From contig NZ_DALZFB010000002.1 in NCBI RefSeq assembly GCF_031979925.1, forward strand, positions 248,001 through 312,000: DNA of 64,000 bases. Direction: 5' to 3'. The stretch is from Pseudescherichia sp031979925. Lineage in GTDB: Bacteria > Pseudomonadota > Gammaproteobacteria > Enterobacterales > Enterobacteriaceae. Shown one piece after another: positions 32,897 to 41,182 of this stretch. The position numbers and the translations under genes are program-made. Numbering within the stretch: position 1 is the first letter of the stretch; the number at the start of each line of letters is the position of its first letter. Below the pieces are notes generated by a model. It saw only the letters and a program-made list of their open reading frames with translations, was not told the DNA's origin and made no database searches.

Positions 32897-33002
32897 GTTC
32901 TTGTACAAAGGTTGCCTTTTTATGAATCAAAAATTTCCAAAATAGCCATCAGGAATCGTAAGTTTCATTGCGCAACGCCAGAAATCCGTGCCTGGATGAC
33001 TC

Positions 33003-33018
33003 TGGCCTGCTTTGTGCA
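33003..33018 (+). promoter_or_regulatory. Sigma-54-like promoter of hpxP-Q-T
   Basis: TGGCCTGCTTTGTGCA keeps GG-N10-GC but has a weaker -12 part than the other five copies. It lies 40 bp before the hpxP start. Confidence 0.55.
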
Positions 33019-33058
33019 TTGAGGGATTAACGCTTATTCACAATGGGATGGAACAACC

Positions 33059-34441
33059 ATGTCTGATGAAAAGAACGGTACGCTACTTTACGGCCTCGAA
33101 CAGAGGATCCCGCCGCTTCCGGCTTTTTTTAGCGCTCTACAGCACGTGCTGGCCGGGCTGGTGGGGATCATTACCCCGCCTCTGATCATCGGTGCCACCC
33201 TAGGGCTAGGGGAGTGGATGCCCTATCTGATCAGTATGTCGCTGCTGGCGTCCGGTATTGGCACTTTTCTCCAGGCCAACCGCGTCTGGGGAGTCGGCGC
33301 AGGGATGATCTGCATGCAGGGGACGAGCTTTGCTTTTCTTGGCGTGGCGATTGCCGGCGGGATGTGGGTCAAAGGGCAGGGCGGCAGCGCCCAGGACGTG
33401 ATGGCCATGTTGTTTGGCGTTAACTTTGTTGCCGCGCTGGTGCCGGTTATCGTTAGCCGCTTTATTGAGCCGCTGAAAAAGATTTTTACACCGGTGATCA
33501 CCGGTAGCGTCATCGCCCTGATTGGAATTAGCCTGATCAAGGTCAGCGTCATCAACTGGTGCGGCGGCGAAGGGGCAAAGGATTTCGCCAGCATGAGCAA
33601 TATTGCCCTTGGCGCGGGGACGCTGGGGATTATTGTTCTACTGAGCTGCGCGAAAAACCGCTGGCTGCGGCTCTCCTCAGTGGTAATTGGTATCGCCGCA
33701 GGCTGCGTGGGGGCGGCGCTGAGCGGTAATTTTCACCTCAGCGGCATCGGCGAGACCTGGTTCCGTGTCCCGGCGCTGTTTCCGTTTGGCTTTCAGTTCA
33801 ACAGCGCTATCTTTTTACCCATCGCCCTGGTCTCGCTGGTATGCATTCTTGAGGCGGTAGGTGATCTGACCGCCAACTGCCTGATCTCACGGCAGTCTAT
33901 TAATGATGGCGCGTTCCGCTCCCGGCTGAAGGGCGGGATCCTTGCCGACGGTATTAGCTGCATGGTTGCCGCGATGCTCTGTGCTTTCCCTAACACCACC
34001 TTTGCGCAGAACAACGGCGTGATCCAGATGACCGGCGTCGCCAGCCGCTATGTCGGGCGCTATATCGGCGTTGTCCTGATCCTGCTGGGGCTGTTTCCGC
34101 CCTTCGGTGAGATCCTGCGTCAGATCCCGACCCCGGTGCTGGGCGGAGCGACGATGGTGATGTTTGGCTGTGTAGTGGCCGCAGGGATCCGTATTATTAC
34201 CCAGACGCCGCTCACGCGCCGGGATATGCTGATTGTTGGCCTGGCGTTTGGCTTCGGGCTGGGCGTAGAGGCGGTTCCAACGTTTCTCACCCATTTCCCG
34301 CCGATTATTGGCAACCTGTTTGGATCGGCGGCGACCAGCGGCGGGCTGGTGGCGATTGTGCTGAACCTGATTATTCCAGAAGAGAAGCTGACCGCTGCGG
34401 CGGCGGCAAGGAGCAACGATGATCGCCCTCAAACGCTTTAA
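33059..34441 (+). CDS. hpxP: Purine permease HpxP (NCS2/NAT family)
   Basis: This 460-residue membrane protein has about 14 transmembrane segments. NCS2 signatures are present: QHVLAG in helix 1, 'ILEAVGDLTANCLISRQ' and 'FPNTTFAQNNGVIQMTGVASRYVG'. It resembles UacT/XanP-type proton symporters for urate or xanthine. Its product would bring in the substrate for the divergent hpxO-D-E operon. Its stop overlaps the hpxQ start by 23 bp. Confidence 0.92.
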   Translation: MSDEKNGTLLYGLEQRIPPLPAFFSALQHVLAGLVGIITPPLIIGATLGLGEWMPYLISMSLLASGIGTFLQANRVWGVGAGMICMQGTSFAFLGVAIAGGMWVKGQGGSAQDVMAMLFGVNFVAALVPVIVSRFIEPLKKIFTPVITGSVIALIGISLIKVSVINWCGGEGAKDFASMSNIALGAGTLGIIVLLSCAKNRWLRLSSVVIGIAAGCVGAALSGNFHLSGIGETWFRVPALFPFGFQFNSAIFLPIALVSLVCILEAVGDLTANCLISRQSINDGAFRSRLKGGILADGISCMVAAMLCAFPNTTFAQNNGVIQMTGVASRYVGRYIGVVLILLGLFPPFGEILRQIPTPVLGGATMVMFGCVVAAGIRIITQTPLTRRDMLIVGLAFGFGLGVEAVPTFLTHFPPIIGNLFGSAATSGGLVAIVLNLIIPEEKLTAAAAARSNDDRPQTL

Positions 34442-34919
34442 TCAGCTGGATAGTGGCGAGGCTACGGCCCTGCTGCAGCCCTGCGTTGCCATCCCCGCCT
34501 GGACGGCAGCGCTGGTTCAGGGGCGTCCCTATGCGGATCTCCCTGCGCTGCTGAGCGCGGCGCGGGAGGCCGCGCAGGCATGGGGCGAGGCAGAGCTGGC
34601 GCAGGCGCTCAGCGCCCACCCGCGGATCGGCGAGAAACCCGTTGGTCAGCAGACCCATGCTGCGCTGTCACGTCAGGAGCAGGGCGCGGTTGACGCCAGC
34701 GACGCCCGCCTCGCGCAGGCATTAAGGGAGGGCAATGCCCGCTATGAAGCGCGTTTTGACCGGATATTCCTGATCCGTGCTAAAGGGCGCAGCGGCGAGG
34801 CGATCCTGGCTGCCCTTGAGCAGCGTTTGAAAAACAGCGATGCGCAGGAGAGTGCTGAGTCGCTGGCACAGCTGCGTGAAATTACTCTATTGCGACTGGA
34901 AGGAGCGATTAGCGAATGA
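34419..34919 (+). CDS. hpxQ: OHCU decarboxylase HpxQ
   Basis: This 166-residue enzyme converts 2-oxo-4-hydroxy-4-carboxy-5-ureidoimidazoline to S-allantoin. The catalytic motif HPRIGE (His67) is intact, and the helical layout with 'RYEARFDRIFLIRAKGRSGEAILAALEQRL' is typical of the family. It overlaps hpxP upstream and hpxT downstream (4 bp), so the three are translationally coupled. Confidence 0.94.
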   Translation: MIALKRFNQLDSGEATALLQPCVAIPAWTAALVQGRPYADLPALLSAAREAAQAWGEAELAQALSAHPRIGEKPVGQQTHAALSRQEQGAVDASDARLAQALREGNARYEARFDRIFLIRAKGRSGEAILAALEQRLKNSDAQESAESLAQLREITLLRLEGAISE

Positions 34920-35242
34920 GCACCCTGAGCACCCATATTCTGGATATTTCTACCGGCAAACCGGCGGCGGGCGTCACGGTTCGCCTGCTGCGGGAGGAGC
35001 AGGCCATCGCCAGCCAGATAACCGATAGTAACGGCCGCATCGGCGAGTTTACCCCGGCGGCGCTGGCCCCGGGCCGCTACCGGCTGGTGGCCGAGACGGG
35101 CGAGTGGTTTGTCGCAGGCGGGCGGGAGAGTATCTTCCCCTGCGCGCAGATCGATTTTGTGCTTGCCGGGACGGCAGAGGTACATTTCCATCTGCCGTTT
35201 CTCATCGCCCCCGGCGGCTGGTCAACCTACCGGGGAAGCTGA
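34916..35242 (+). CDS. hpxT: 5-hydroxyisourate hydrolase HpxT
   Basis: This 108-residue transthyretin-like hydrolase has the N-terminal LSTHILD (catalytic His7), a central RIGEF motif and the diagnostic C-terminal YRGS. It opens the 5-hydroxyisourate ring made by HpxO, giving OHCU for HpxQ. Its 3' end overlaps the convergent guaD gene by 21 bp with no terminator between them. Confidence 0.95.
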   Translation: MSTLSTHILDISTGKPAAGVTVRLLREEQAIASQITDSNGRIGEFTPAALAPGRYRLVAETGEWFVAGGRESIFPCAQIDFVLAGTAEVHFHLPFLIAPGGWSTYRGS

Positions 35243-36547
35243 GGCCTGCCAAACCCGCTCTCCATTGACCCAGGTCTCGCGAATATTGCGCTCGTCTCCC
35301 AGCGTCATCAGCACAAACAGCTGCTCGTAGATATCCTTGCAGCGGCTGATTCGCAGCTGCTGGAGCGGCGTCACCGCCGGGTCAAGCACCACAAAGTCAG
35401 CCTCCTTGCCCGGTTGGAAGTTACCTATCTTCTCGTCCAGGCGCAGGGCGTGCGCCCCGCCGAGGGTAGCGTGGTAGAAGGCTTCGCTGGCGCGCAGACG
35501 ATAGCTTTGCAGCTGGCCCACCTTGTAGGCTTCTCCCAGCGTGCGCAGCATACTGAAGGTCGTGCCCGCGCCAACGTCGGTCCCGATGCCCATCCGCACC
35601 CGGTTTTGCCAGCAGGCGGGCAGGCGGAACAGGCCGCTACCGAGGAACAGATTGGAGGTGGGACAGAAGGCGACTGCTGAACCGGTCTCATGCAGGCACT
35701 GCCACTCCCGATCCTCCAGATGAATACCGTGAGCAAAGAGGCTGCGCTCGCCGGTCAGCCCGTAGTGATGATAGACGTCCAGATAGCGCTCGTGCTCCGG
35801 CCAGAGATCCTTCACCCACGCCACCTCGTTTGGGTTTTCACTCAGGTGGGTCTGGAGCCAGGTGTCCGGAAACTCCTGACGCAGCTGGCGCACCGCCGAC
35901 AATAGTTCCGGCGTTGAGGTGGGGGCAAAGCGCGGCGTGATGGCGTAGCCAAGGCGGCCCTGTTGGTGCCAGCGCTGGATCAGCTCCCGGGTCTGCTGAT
36001 AGCTCTCTTCGGCGGTTTCGGTCAGGTAGTCAGGCGTATGGCGATCCATCATCACCTTGCCGGCGATAAGCCGCATGTTGAGGCGTAGCGCCTCGCTAAA
36101 CAGGGCGTTGACCGACTCGGGGTGCAGGGTGCAGAACACCAGCGCGGTAGTGGTGCCGTGGCTCAGCAGCTGTCCGAGAAAAAATTCCGCTATCTCTTTG
36201 GCATACGCCTCGTCGGAGAACTGACTTTCGACCGGAAAGGTGTAGGTGGTCAGCCACTCCAGTAGCTGTTCGCCGAAGGCACCGATCATTTCGGTTTGCG
36301 GATAGTGCACGTGGGCGTCGATAAAACCGGGCAGCAGCAGCTTGCCGCTCTGATCGATATAACCTTTATGCGGATCGAGATACTGTTCGCCCTCCTGCCA
36401 CGGCAGCAGCGCCTGAATATGCCCCCCGGCAATAAACAGCAGCCCGTCAGGAAGATAGCGCGCGTGGCGGGCAATATCGTCGGCGCTGTCCGCCACTTGG
36501 GCAACATCAAAAAACGCGCCGCGAATAGCCGTATCGTAAGCAATCAT
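35222..36547 (-). CDS. guaD: Guanine deaminase GuaD
   Basis: This 441-residue amidohydrolase-superfamily enzyme converts guanine to xanthine plus ammonia. Its zinc-site motif PGFIDAHVH is at 74-81 (His79, His81), with further motifs HLSENPNE, FAHGIHL and GIGTDVGAGTTFSML. It feeds xanthine into the HpxDE/HpxO route. It is transcribed from a near-consensus sigma-54-like promoter 41 bp upstream and is convergent with hpxT. Confidence 0.94.
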   Translation of the reverse strand: MIAYDTAIRGAFFDVAQVADSADDIARHARYLPDGLLFIAGGHIQALLPWQEGEQYLDPHKGYIDQSGKLLLPGFIDAHVHYPQTEMIGAFGEQLLEWLTTYTFPVESQFSDEAYAKEIAEFFLGQLLSHGTTTALVFCTLHPESVNALFSEALRLNMRLIAGKVMMDRHTPDYLTETAEESYQQTRELIQRWHQQGRLGYAITPRFAPTSTPELLSAVRQLRQEFPDTWLQTHLSENPNEVAWVKDLWPEHERYLDVYHHYGLTGERSLFAHGIHLEDREWQCLHETGSAVAFCPTSNLFLGSGLFRLPACWQNRVRMGIGTDVGAGTTFSMLRTLGEAYKVGQLQSYRLRASEAFYHATLGGAHALRLDEKIGNFQPGKEADFVVLDPAVTPLQQLRISRCKDIYEQLFVLMTLGDERNIRETWVNGERVWQASASPVG

Positions 36548-36587
36548 AAGCTCTGCCTTCTCTTTTTATTGTTGGTAGAAATGTATG

Positions 36588-36603
36588 AGCAAAATTGGTG
36601 CCA
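36588..36603 (-). promoter_or_regulatory. Sigma-54-like promoter of guaD
   Basis: The minus strand reads TGGCACCAATTTTGCT, one mismatch from TGGCACG-N4-TTGCW with GG-N10-GC spacing. The predicted transcript starts about 30 bp before the guaD ATG. Confidence 0.78.
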
Positions 36604-36613
36604 GGACAGAGAG

Positions 36614-36636
36614 GGCTGCGGCAAGACGCCGCAGCC
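36614..36636 (-). terminator. Hairpin after hpxC
   Basis: Perfect 9-bp GC-rich arms GGCTGCGGC and GCCGCAGCC enclose a 5-base loop, 11 bp after the hpxC stop. There is no clear T-run. It would separate hpxC transcripts from the guaD promoter just beyond. Confidence 0.55.
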
Positions 36637-36646
36637 AGGCGGAAGG

Positions 36647-38143
36647 TTACTCTTTCTGGGCCATGACGCCCGCGTTGAATCCTGCTGCGGGGGCAACGGC
36701 AACTTCGTCACGGGCCAGCCAGCGGTAGGCTACCGCGCCCAGGAAGACGCCAATAAACCAGCTAAAGTTGGCGACCTCATGCAGCGCAGGAATAAAGCTG
36801 ATCGCCAGGCCGATCGCTACCGAAGGCACCAGCGCGGCGATGGCTTTCGGGTTAAAGCCGTTGCGGTACCAGTACTTACCCTTCGGCGTATCGTCAAAGA
36901 GATCGTCAACCGAGACCCGTCCGCGCTTGATGATATAGAAGTCGGTAATCAGGATGCCAAACAGCGGACCGATAAAGGCACCCAGCACGTCCAGGGTGTA
37001 GTGGATCAGCTCTGGCGAGTTAAACAGGTTCCACGGCGTAAGCAGGATCGAGCCAACGGCGGCGATCATTCCGCCGGTACGGAAGCTGATTTTCTGCGGC
37101 GAGCAGTTAGAGAAGTCGAAGGCCGGCGAGACAAAGTTAGCCACGATGTTGATCCCGATAGTCGCGGTGATCATGGTCAGCAGGCCAATGGCGACCGCCA
37201 GATCGTTGCCTACGCGGCTGACGGTCTCAATCGGGTCGGTGATCATGCGACCAAACAGCGACTGGGTTCCGGAGACGATCACCACCGTAACCAGGGAGAA
37301 GAGCAGGAAGTTAAACGGCAGGCCCCAGCGGTTGCCGCGGCGGATCTCACCTATGCTTTTGCCGTAGCGTGAGAAGTCGCCAAAGTTCAGCAGCGGTCCG
37401 GAGAAGTAGGAGACCACCAGCGCCGTAGCGGTGATCATCTGCCAGGTCTGCTCTCCCGCGGTCAGAGATTTGCTGGCGAGAGTAAAGGAGATCCCGTCGA
37501 TGCCGGTCTTGTATACAATCCAGCCCGCCAGCGCCAGCATGACGACATAGACCGCGGGTCCGGCGATATCGATAAAGCGCTTGATGGCGCTCATGCCGTG
37601 CCAGAAGACCATCGCCTGCAACACCCACATAATGGCGAAGCAGAGCCAGCCCAGGTGCGACAGACCGAGGAACGAGCCTGTGGTAAGGGCAGTGAGCGAC
37701 GGCCAGAACTTCAGTGCCACCAGCATTAGCGCGTTGGCGGCCAGATAGGTCTGAATACCGTACCAGGCAAAGGCGATCAGGCCGCGGATCACAGCCGGAA
37801 TATTTGCTCCAAAGACGCCGAACGCCTGGCGGCAGATCACCGCATAGGGCACGCCCGCCATCTGGCTGGGCTTCGCCACCAGGTTAGCGCATAGCTGCAC
37901 AATGCAGATCCCCATTAACAGGCAGAGCAGAACCTGCCAGCTCGCCAGCCCAAGGGTAAAGAAGCTCGCGGCCACCACATAGCCCCCCATGCTATGCACG
38001 TCAGACATCCAGAAAGAGAAGATGTTGTACCAGCTCCAGTTCTGGTCCCGCGTTGGGGCCAGATCCTCATTGCAAAGCCGTGGACTGTAGCCTGCGGTGG
38101 AGTCAGCGGCCTTAATCTGTTGCACGTTCTGTTTATTTGGCAT
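36647..38143 (-). CDS. hpxC: Allantoin permease HpxC (NCS1 family)
   Basis: This 498-residue NCS1-family transporter has about 12 transmembrane helices. The N-terminal 'NEDLAPTRDQNWSWYNIFSFWMSDVHSMGGYV' pattern is the NCS1 signature. It resembles allantoin/hydantoin/pyrimidine permeases. Its position next to the allantoin racemase and allantoinase operon, transcribed divergently from hpxS, supports allantoin as substrate. A sigma-54-like element lies 52 bp upstream. Confidence 0.9.
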   Translation of the reverse strand: MPNKQNVQQIKAADSTAGYSPRLCNEDLAPTRDQNWSWYNIFSFWMSDVHSMGGYVVAASFFTLGLASWQVLLCLLMGICIVQLCANLVAKPSQMAGVPYAVICRQAFGVFGANIPAVIRGLIAFAWYGIQTYLAANALMLVALKFWPSLTALTTGSFLGLSHLGWLCFAIMWVLQAMVFWHGMSAIKRFIDIAGPAVYVVMLALAGWIVYKTGIDGISFTLASKSLTAGEQTWQMITATALVVSYFSGPLLNFGDFSRYGKSIGEIRRGNRWGLPFNFLLFSLVTVVIVSGTQSLFGRMITDPIETVSRVGNDLAVAIGLLTMITATIGINIVANFVSPAFDFSNCSPQKISFRTGGMIAAVGSILLTPWNLFNSPELIHYTLDVLGAFIGPLFGILITDFYIIKRGRVSVDDLFDDTPKGKYWYRNGFNPKAIAALVPSVAIGLAISFIPALHEVANFSWFIGVFLGAVAYRWLARDEVAVAPAAGFNAGVMAQKE

Positions 38144-38194
38144 GAAACCTGCTCCTGTGAATAAAAGCGTTTTGAGATGGACTACGCAGGGTGT

Positions 38195-38210
38195 TGCAGG
38201 ATTTAGGCCA
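38195..38210 (-). promoter_or_regulatory. Sigma-54-like promoter of hpxC
   Basis: The minus strand reads TGGCCTAAATCCTGCA, with GG-N10-GC spacing and matching TGGC and TGCA ends. It is weaker than the guaD and hpxF-side promoters. Confidence 0.55.
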
Positions 38211-38220
38211 GAATGTTTAT

Positions 38221-38254
38221 TTTTGTATACGAGATTTTATTTTTTTGTATACGA
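38221..38254. promoter_or_regulatory. Paired TTTTGTATACGA operators between hpxC and hpxS
   Basis: Two identical 12-mers TTTTGTATACGA at 38221-38232 and 38243-38254 have the palindromic core GTATAC and a 22-bp period (two helical turns). Sites of this kind suit a dimeric GntR-family regulator, presumably HpxS, acting on hpxC and on its own operon. Confidence 0.7.
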
Positions 38255-38287
38255 TTCGCTATCAAAAGGTTAATCCGGAGTGGAGTA

Positions 38288-39004
38288 ATGCATAACGAAA
38301 ACGGGCTGCAAGCGGCGTCAGCCCAGCAGGAGCGGGACGAATCAATCTTTCAGGCGCTGATGACCGCCATTGTCGAACATCAGCTGCCGCCGGGAAGCAA
38401 ACTGCCGGAGGAGGCGTTGGCGGAGGTGTTTGGCGTGAGCCGAACCGGCATCCGCAAGGTGCTGCAACGACTCGCCGCTGTGCAAATGGTCACCCTGACG
38501 CCCAAACGTGGTGCACAGGTTGCCAGCCCGACGGTAGAGGAGGCGCAGGATATCTTCCGCACTCGCGCCCTGCTGGAGGTTGCCAACCTGCCGGACGTGC
38601 TGGCGCGCTGTCAGCCGCCGCATCTCGCGGCGCTGGAAGCCATTATTCGGCTGGAGCAGCAGGCGCATGAGGACTACGACGGCCCGGCGGCGATCCGTTA
38701 CTCCGCCGAGTTTCATATTCAGCTGCAGGCGATCTCCGGGAATCAGGTGCTGACCGAAACGGTGACCCGCCTGAGCCAGCGCTCTTCCTTAGTGATTGCG
38801 GCCTGGGGCGCGCCGTGGCGTCAGGGCTGCCGCTGTGACGATCATGAGCGTTTAGTCGAGCTGCTGCGGGAGAGGGCGCTTGCGCCGTTAAGCGCGGCCC
38901 TGACGCACCACTTTGAACATATTGTCGCCAGCCTCTGCTTCGAGCGTGCTGGCGTCACCCTGCCGGATTTTGCCCGGCTGTTTGCCCAGTTTAAGGAGCA
39001 GTAA
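38288..39004 (+). CDS. hpxS: GntR-family regulator HpxS
   Basis: This 238-residue regulator has an N-terminal winged helix (LPPGSKLPEEALAEVFGVSRTGIRKVLQRLAAVQMVTLTPKRGAQVA) and a C-terminal FCD ligand-binding domain with conserved His/Asp positions (E/D...H...H). ATG 38288 after GGAGTGGAG is preferred to the start at 38213. It overlaps hpxA by one base and heads hpxS-A-B. In Klebsiella HpxS controls the allantoinase and guanine deaminase genes. Confidence 0.9.
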   Translation: MHNENGLQAASAQQERDESIFQALMTAIVEHQLPPGSKLPEEALAEVFGVSRTGIRKVLQRLAAVQMVTLTPKRGAQVASPTVEEAQDIFRTRALLEVANLPDVLARCQPPHLAALEAIIRLEQQAHEDYDGPAAIRYSAEFHIQLQAISGNQVLTETVTRLSQRSSLVIAAWGAPWRQGCRCDDHERLVELLRERALAPLSAALTHHFEHIVASLCFERAGVTLPDFARLFAQFKEQ

Positions 39005-39747
39005 TGTCGGCTATGCGTATCCAGGTTATTAACCCCAACACCAGCCAGGCAATGACCGAGACCATTGGCGCTGCCGCCAGGGCAGTAGCCGCGCCGGGGA
39101 CGGAGATTGTGGCGGTTTGCCCCAGCGAGGGGGTGCCCTCCATCGAAGGTCATTTTGATGAGGCCATTGCCGCCGTTGGCGTGCTGGAGCAGATCAAAGC
39201 CGGTCGCCAGCAGGGGGTGGATGGACATGTGATCGCCTGCTTTGGCGATCCGGGCCTGCTGGCCGCCCGCGAGCTGGCCCAGGGGCCGGTGATCGGCATT
39301 GCCGAGGCGGCGATGCATATGGCAACGCTTGTCGCCACCCGTTTTTCTATTGTCACCACACTGCCGCGCACAGTGATCATCGCCCGGCATCTGCTGCACC
39401 AGTACGGTTTCCATGACCACTGCGCCGCACTGCACGCCATCGATCTGCCGGTGCTGGCGCTGGAAGATGGCAGCGGGCAGGCGCAGGAGCGGGTCCGCGA
39501 GCGCTGCATTCAGGCGCTAAAAGAGGATGGCTGCGGCGCGATTGTGCTGGGCTGTGGCGGGATGGCGACGCTGGCCCAGGAGCTGACGCGCGAGCTGCGC
39601 GTGCCGGTGATCGACGGGGTTAGCGCGGCGGTGAAAATGGTGGAGTCGCTGGTCGCGCTGGGCCTCTCCACCAGCAAGCAGGGAGACTTAGCCTTCCCGG
39701 AAGCCAAGGCCCTGAGCGGCAAATTTCAGGCACTAAACCCATTTTAA
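39004..39747 (+). CDS. hpxA: Allantoin racemase HpxA
   Basis: This 247-residue Asp/Glu/hydantoin racemase has the two catalytic cysteines at Cys79 (ACFGDPG) and Cys184 (LGCGGM) and the N-terminal INPNTSQAMTE. It interconverts R- and S-allantoin, so spontaneously racemised allantoin can be used. Translation is coupled to hpxS by TAATG. A 14-bp gap separates it from hpxB. Confidence 0.93.
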   Translation: MSAMRIQVINPNTSQAMTETIGAAARAVAAPGTEIVAVCPSEGVPSIEGHFDEAIAAVGVLEQIKAGRQQGVDGHVIACFGDPGLLAARELAQGPVIGIAEAAMHMATLVATRFSIVTTLPRTVIIARHLLHQYGFHDHCAALHAIDLPVLALEDGSGQAQERVRERCIQALKEDGCGAIVLGCGGMATLAQELTRELRVPVIDGVSAAVKMVESLVALGLSTSKQGDLAFPEAKALSGKFQALNPF

Positions 39748-39761
39748 CTGAGGGATCCGCA

Positions 39762-40694
39762 ATGACGTTTTTAGACGATGACTACCCCCGCGACCTGCGT
39801 GGATACGCCGGAAACCCACCCCATGCGCAGTGGCCGCAGCGGGCGCGGATTGCCGTTCAGTTCGTGCTGAACTACGAGGAGGGGGCAGAGAACAACGTTC
39901 TGCACGGCGATGCCGGATCCGAGCAGTTTCTCTCTGATATTATCGGGGCCGCCAGCTATCCGGATCGGCATATGTCAATGGACTCGCTCTATGAGTACGG
40001 CAGCCGCGCCGGGTTCTGGCGCATTCACAATGAGTTTATTAAACGAGGCCTGCCGCTCACCGTCTTTGGCGTGGCGATGGCGCTGGCCCGTCATCCGGAT
40101 ATTGTTGCGGCGATCAAGGCTGCGGACTATGACGTCGTTAGCCACGGCTGGCGCTGGATCCATTATCAGAGTATGGACATTAATCAGGAGCGCGAGCATC
40201 TGCATAACGCCGTGCAGGTCTTGACCGATCTGTTCGGTAAAGCGCCCACCGGCTGGTATACCGGACGCGACAGCCCCAACACTCGCCAGCTGGTGGCCGA
40301 GCACGGTGGTTTTGACTACGACAGCGACTACTACGGTGACGACCTGCCTTTCTGGACTGAAGTGCCGTGCAGCGACGGTTCCCGCAAACCGCACCTGATC
40401 GTCCCCTATACCCTGGACGCTAATGATATGCGCTTTGCCACCGCCCAGGGGTTTAACACCGCCGAGCAGTTTTATACCTATCTGAAAGACAGTTTTGACG
40501 TGCTGTACGAGGAGGGGGAGAACGCGCCGAAGATGATGTCCATCGGTATGCACTGCCGGCTGCTGGGCCGTCCGGGTCGCTTCCGCGCCCTGCAGCGCTT
40601 CCTCGATTATATCCAGCAGCACGACCGCGTTTGGGTCTGCACCCGCCAGCAGATTGCCGACCACTGGCGGGAGGTACATCCGTTCAGGTGCTAA
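39762..40694 (+). CDS. hpxB: Allantoinase HpxB, PuuE (polysaccharide-deacetylase) type
   Basis: This 310-residue protein of the metal-independent PuuE allantoinase family has the NodB-like fold, motif 'YPRDLRGYAGNPPHAQWP' at the start, 'DVVSHGWRWIHYQ' and 'GWYTGRDSPNTR'. It opens allantoin to allantoate. It is unrelated to the metal-dependent AllB enzyme. It is the last gene of hpxS-A-B and is followed by a REP pair. Confidence 0.92.
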   Translation: MTFLDDDYPRDLRGYAGNPPHAQWPQRARIAVQFVLNYEEGAENNVLHGDAGSEQFLSDIIGAASYPDRHMSMDSLYEYGSRAGFWRIHNEFIKRGLPLTVFGVAMALARHPDIVAAIKAADYDVVSHGWRWIHYQSMDINQEREHLHNAVQVLTDLFGKAPTGWYTGRDSPNTRQLVAEHGGFDYDSDYYGDDLPFWTEVPCSDGSRKPHLIVPYTLDANDMRFATAQGFNTAEQFYTYLKDSFDVLYEEGENAPKMMSIGMHCRLLGRPGRFRALQRFLDYIQQHDRVWVCTRQQIADHWREVHPFRC

Positions 40695-40702
40695 CACATC
40701 AT

Positions 40703-40786
40703 CGCCCGGTGGCGCTTCGCTTACACGGGCCTACAAACCGCACCGTGCCCACCGTAGGCCGGGTCAGGCGAAGCCGCCACCCGGCG
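40703..40786. repeat. Inverted REP pair (BIME-like)
   Basis: Two REP units in opposite orientation (40703-40738 and 40754-40786) share GCCCGG/GCCTACAA and TAGGCCGGG/CCACCCGGCG parts. They fill the space between the convergent ends of hpxB and hpxZ. Such elements are common in enteric intergenic regions. Confidence 0.85.
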
Positions 40787-40792
40787 TTACGG

Positions 40793-41179
40793 TTAGCTCA
40801 TCACACTCACCTGTGCGGCAACAATTCGCCAGCCGTAGGGGAAGCGCACCCACGTCTGCTGTTGGCGGCCAATACGGTCGCTGCCTTCGCGGGTAAATTC
40901 GGTGCTGCATACCGCGTAGTCCTCGCCGAAGGTGGTAATGACCGTGTTGCGTAGCTCGCGCTGTAGCCCCACCGCCGGGCGGGCGGCGCGGAAGTCGCGG
41001 ATTGCCTCAATGCCATAGAGGTTCTCCCCGGCACCGAGTCGTACGGTGCGGATGTCGTGCCAGAACAGCTCGTCCAGCACCTCAACGTCATTACTCACCA
41101 GCGCCTCTTCGTAACGGTAGAAGGCGGCGGTAACCTCGGCGAGCACGAGCGGGCGGTTTATATCATCCAGATGTATCAT
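40793..41179 (-). CDS. hpxZ: HpxZ, AtzH/SnoaL-like small protein
   Basis: This 128-residue NTF2/SnoaL-fold protein has the AtzH-like pattern 'AFYRYEEALVSNDVEVLDELFWHDIRTVRLGAGENLYGIEAIRDFRAAR'. It is the last gene of hpxW-X-Y-Z. In related amidase clusters AtzH-like proteins accompany AtzE/AtzG; their exact job in oxamate/oxalurate breakdown is not settled. Confidence 0.88.
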   Translation of the reverse strand: MIHLDDINRPLVLAEVTAAFYRYEEALVSNDVEVLDELFWHDIRTVRLGAGENLYGIEAIRDFRAARPAVGLQRELRNTVITTFGEDYAVCSTEFTREGSDRIGRQQQTWVRFPYGWRIVAAQVSVMS

Positions 41180-41182
41180 GTG

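Noticed and set aside
36296..37372. Long plus-strand frame (358 codons) across guaD and hpxC
   Set aside because: It is antisense to two well-recognised genes and has low-complexity composition, a shadow of GC-rich coding DNA.
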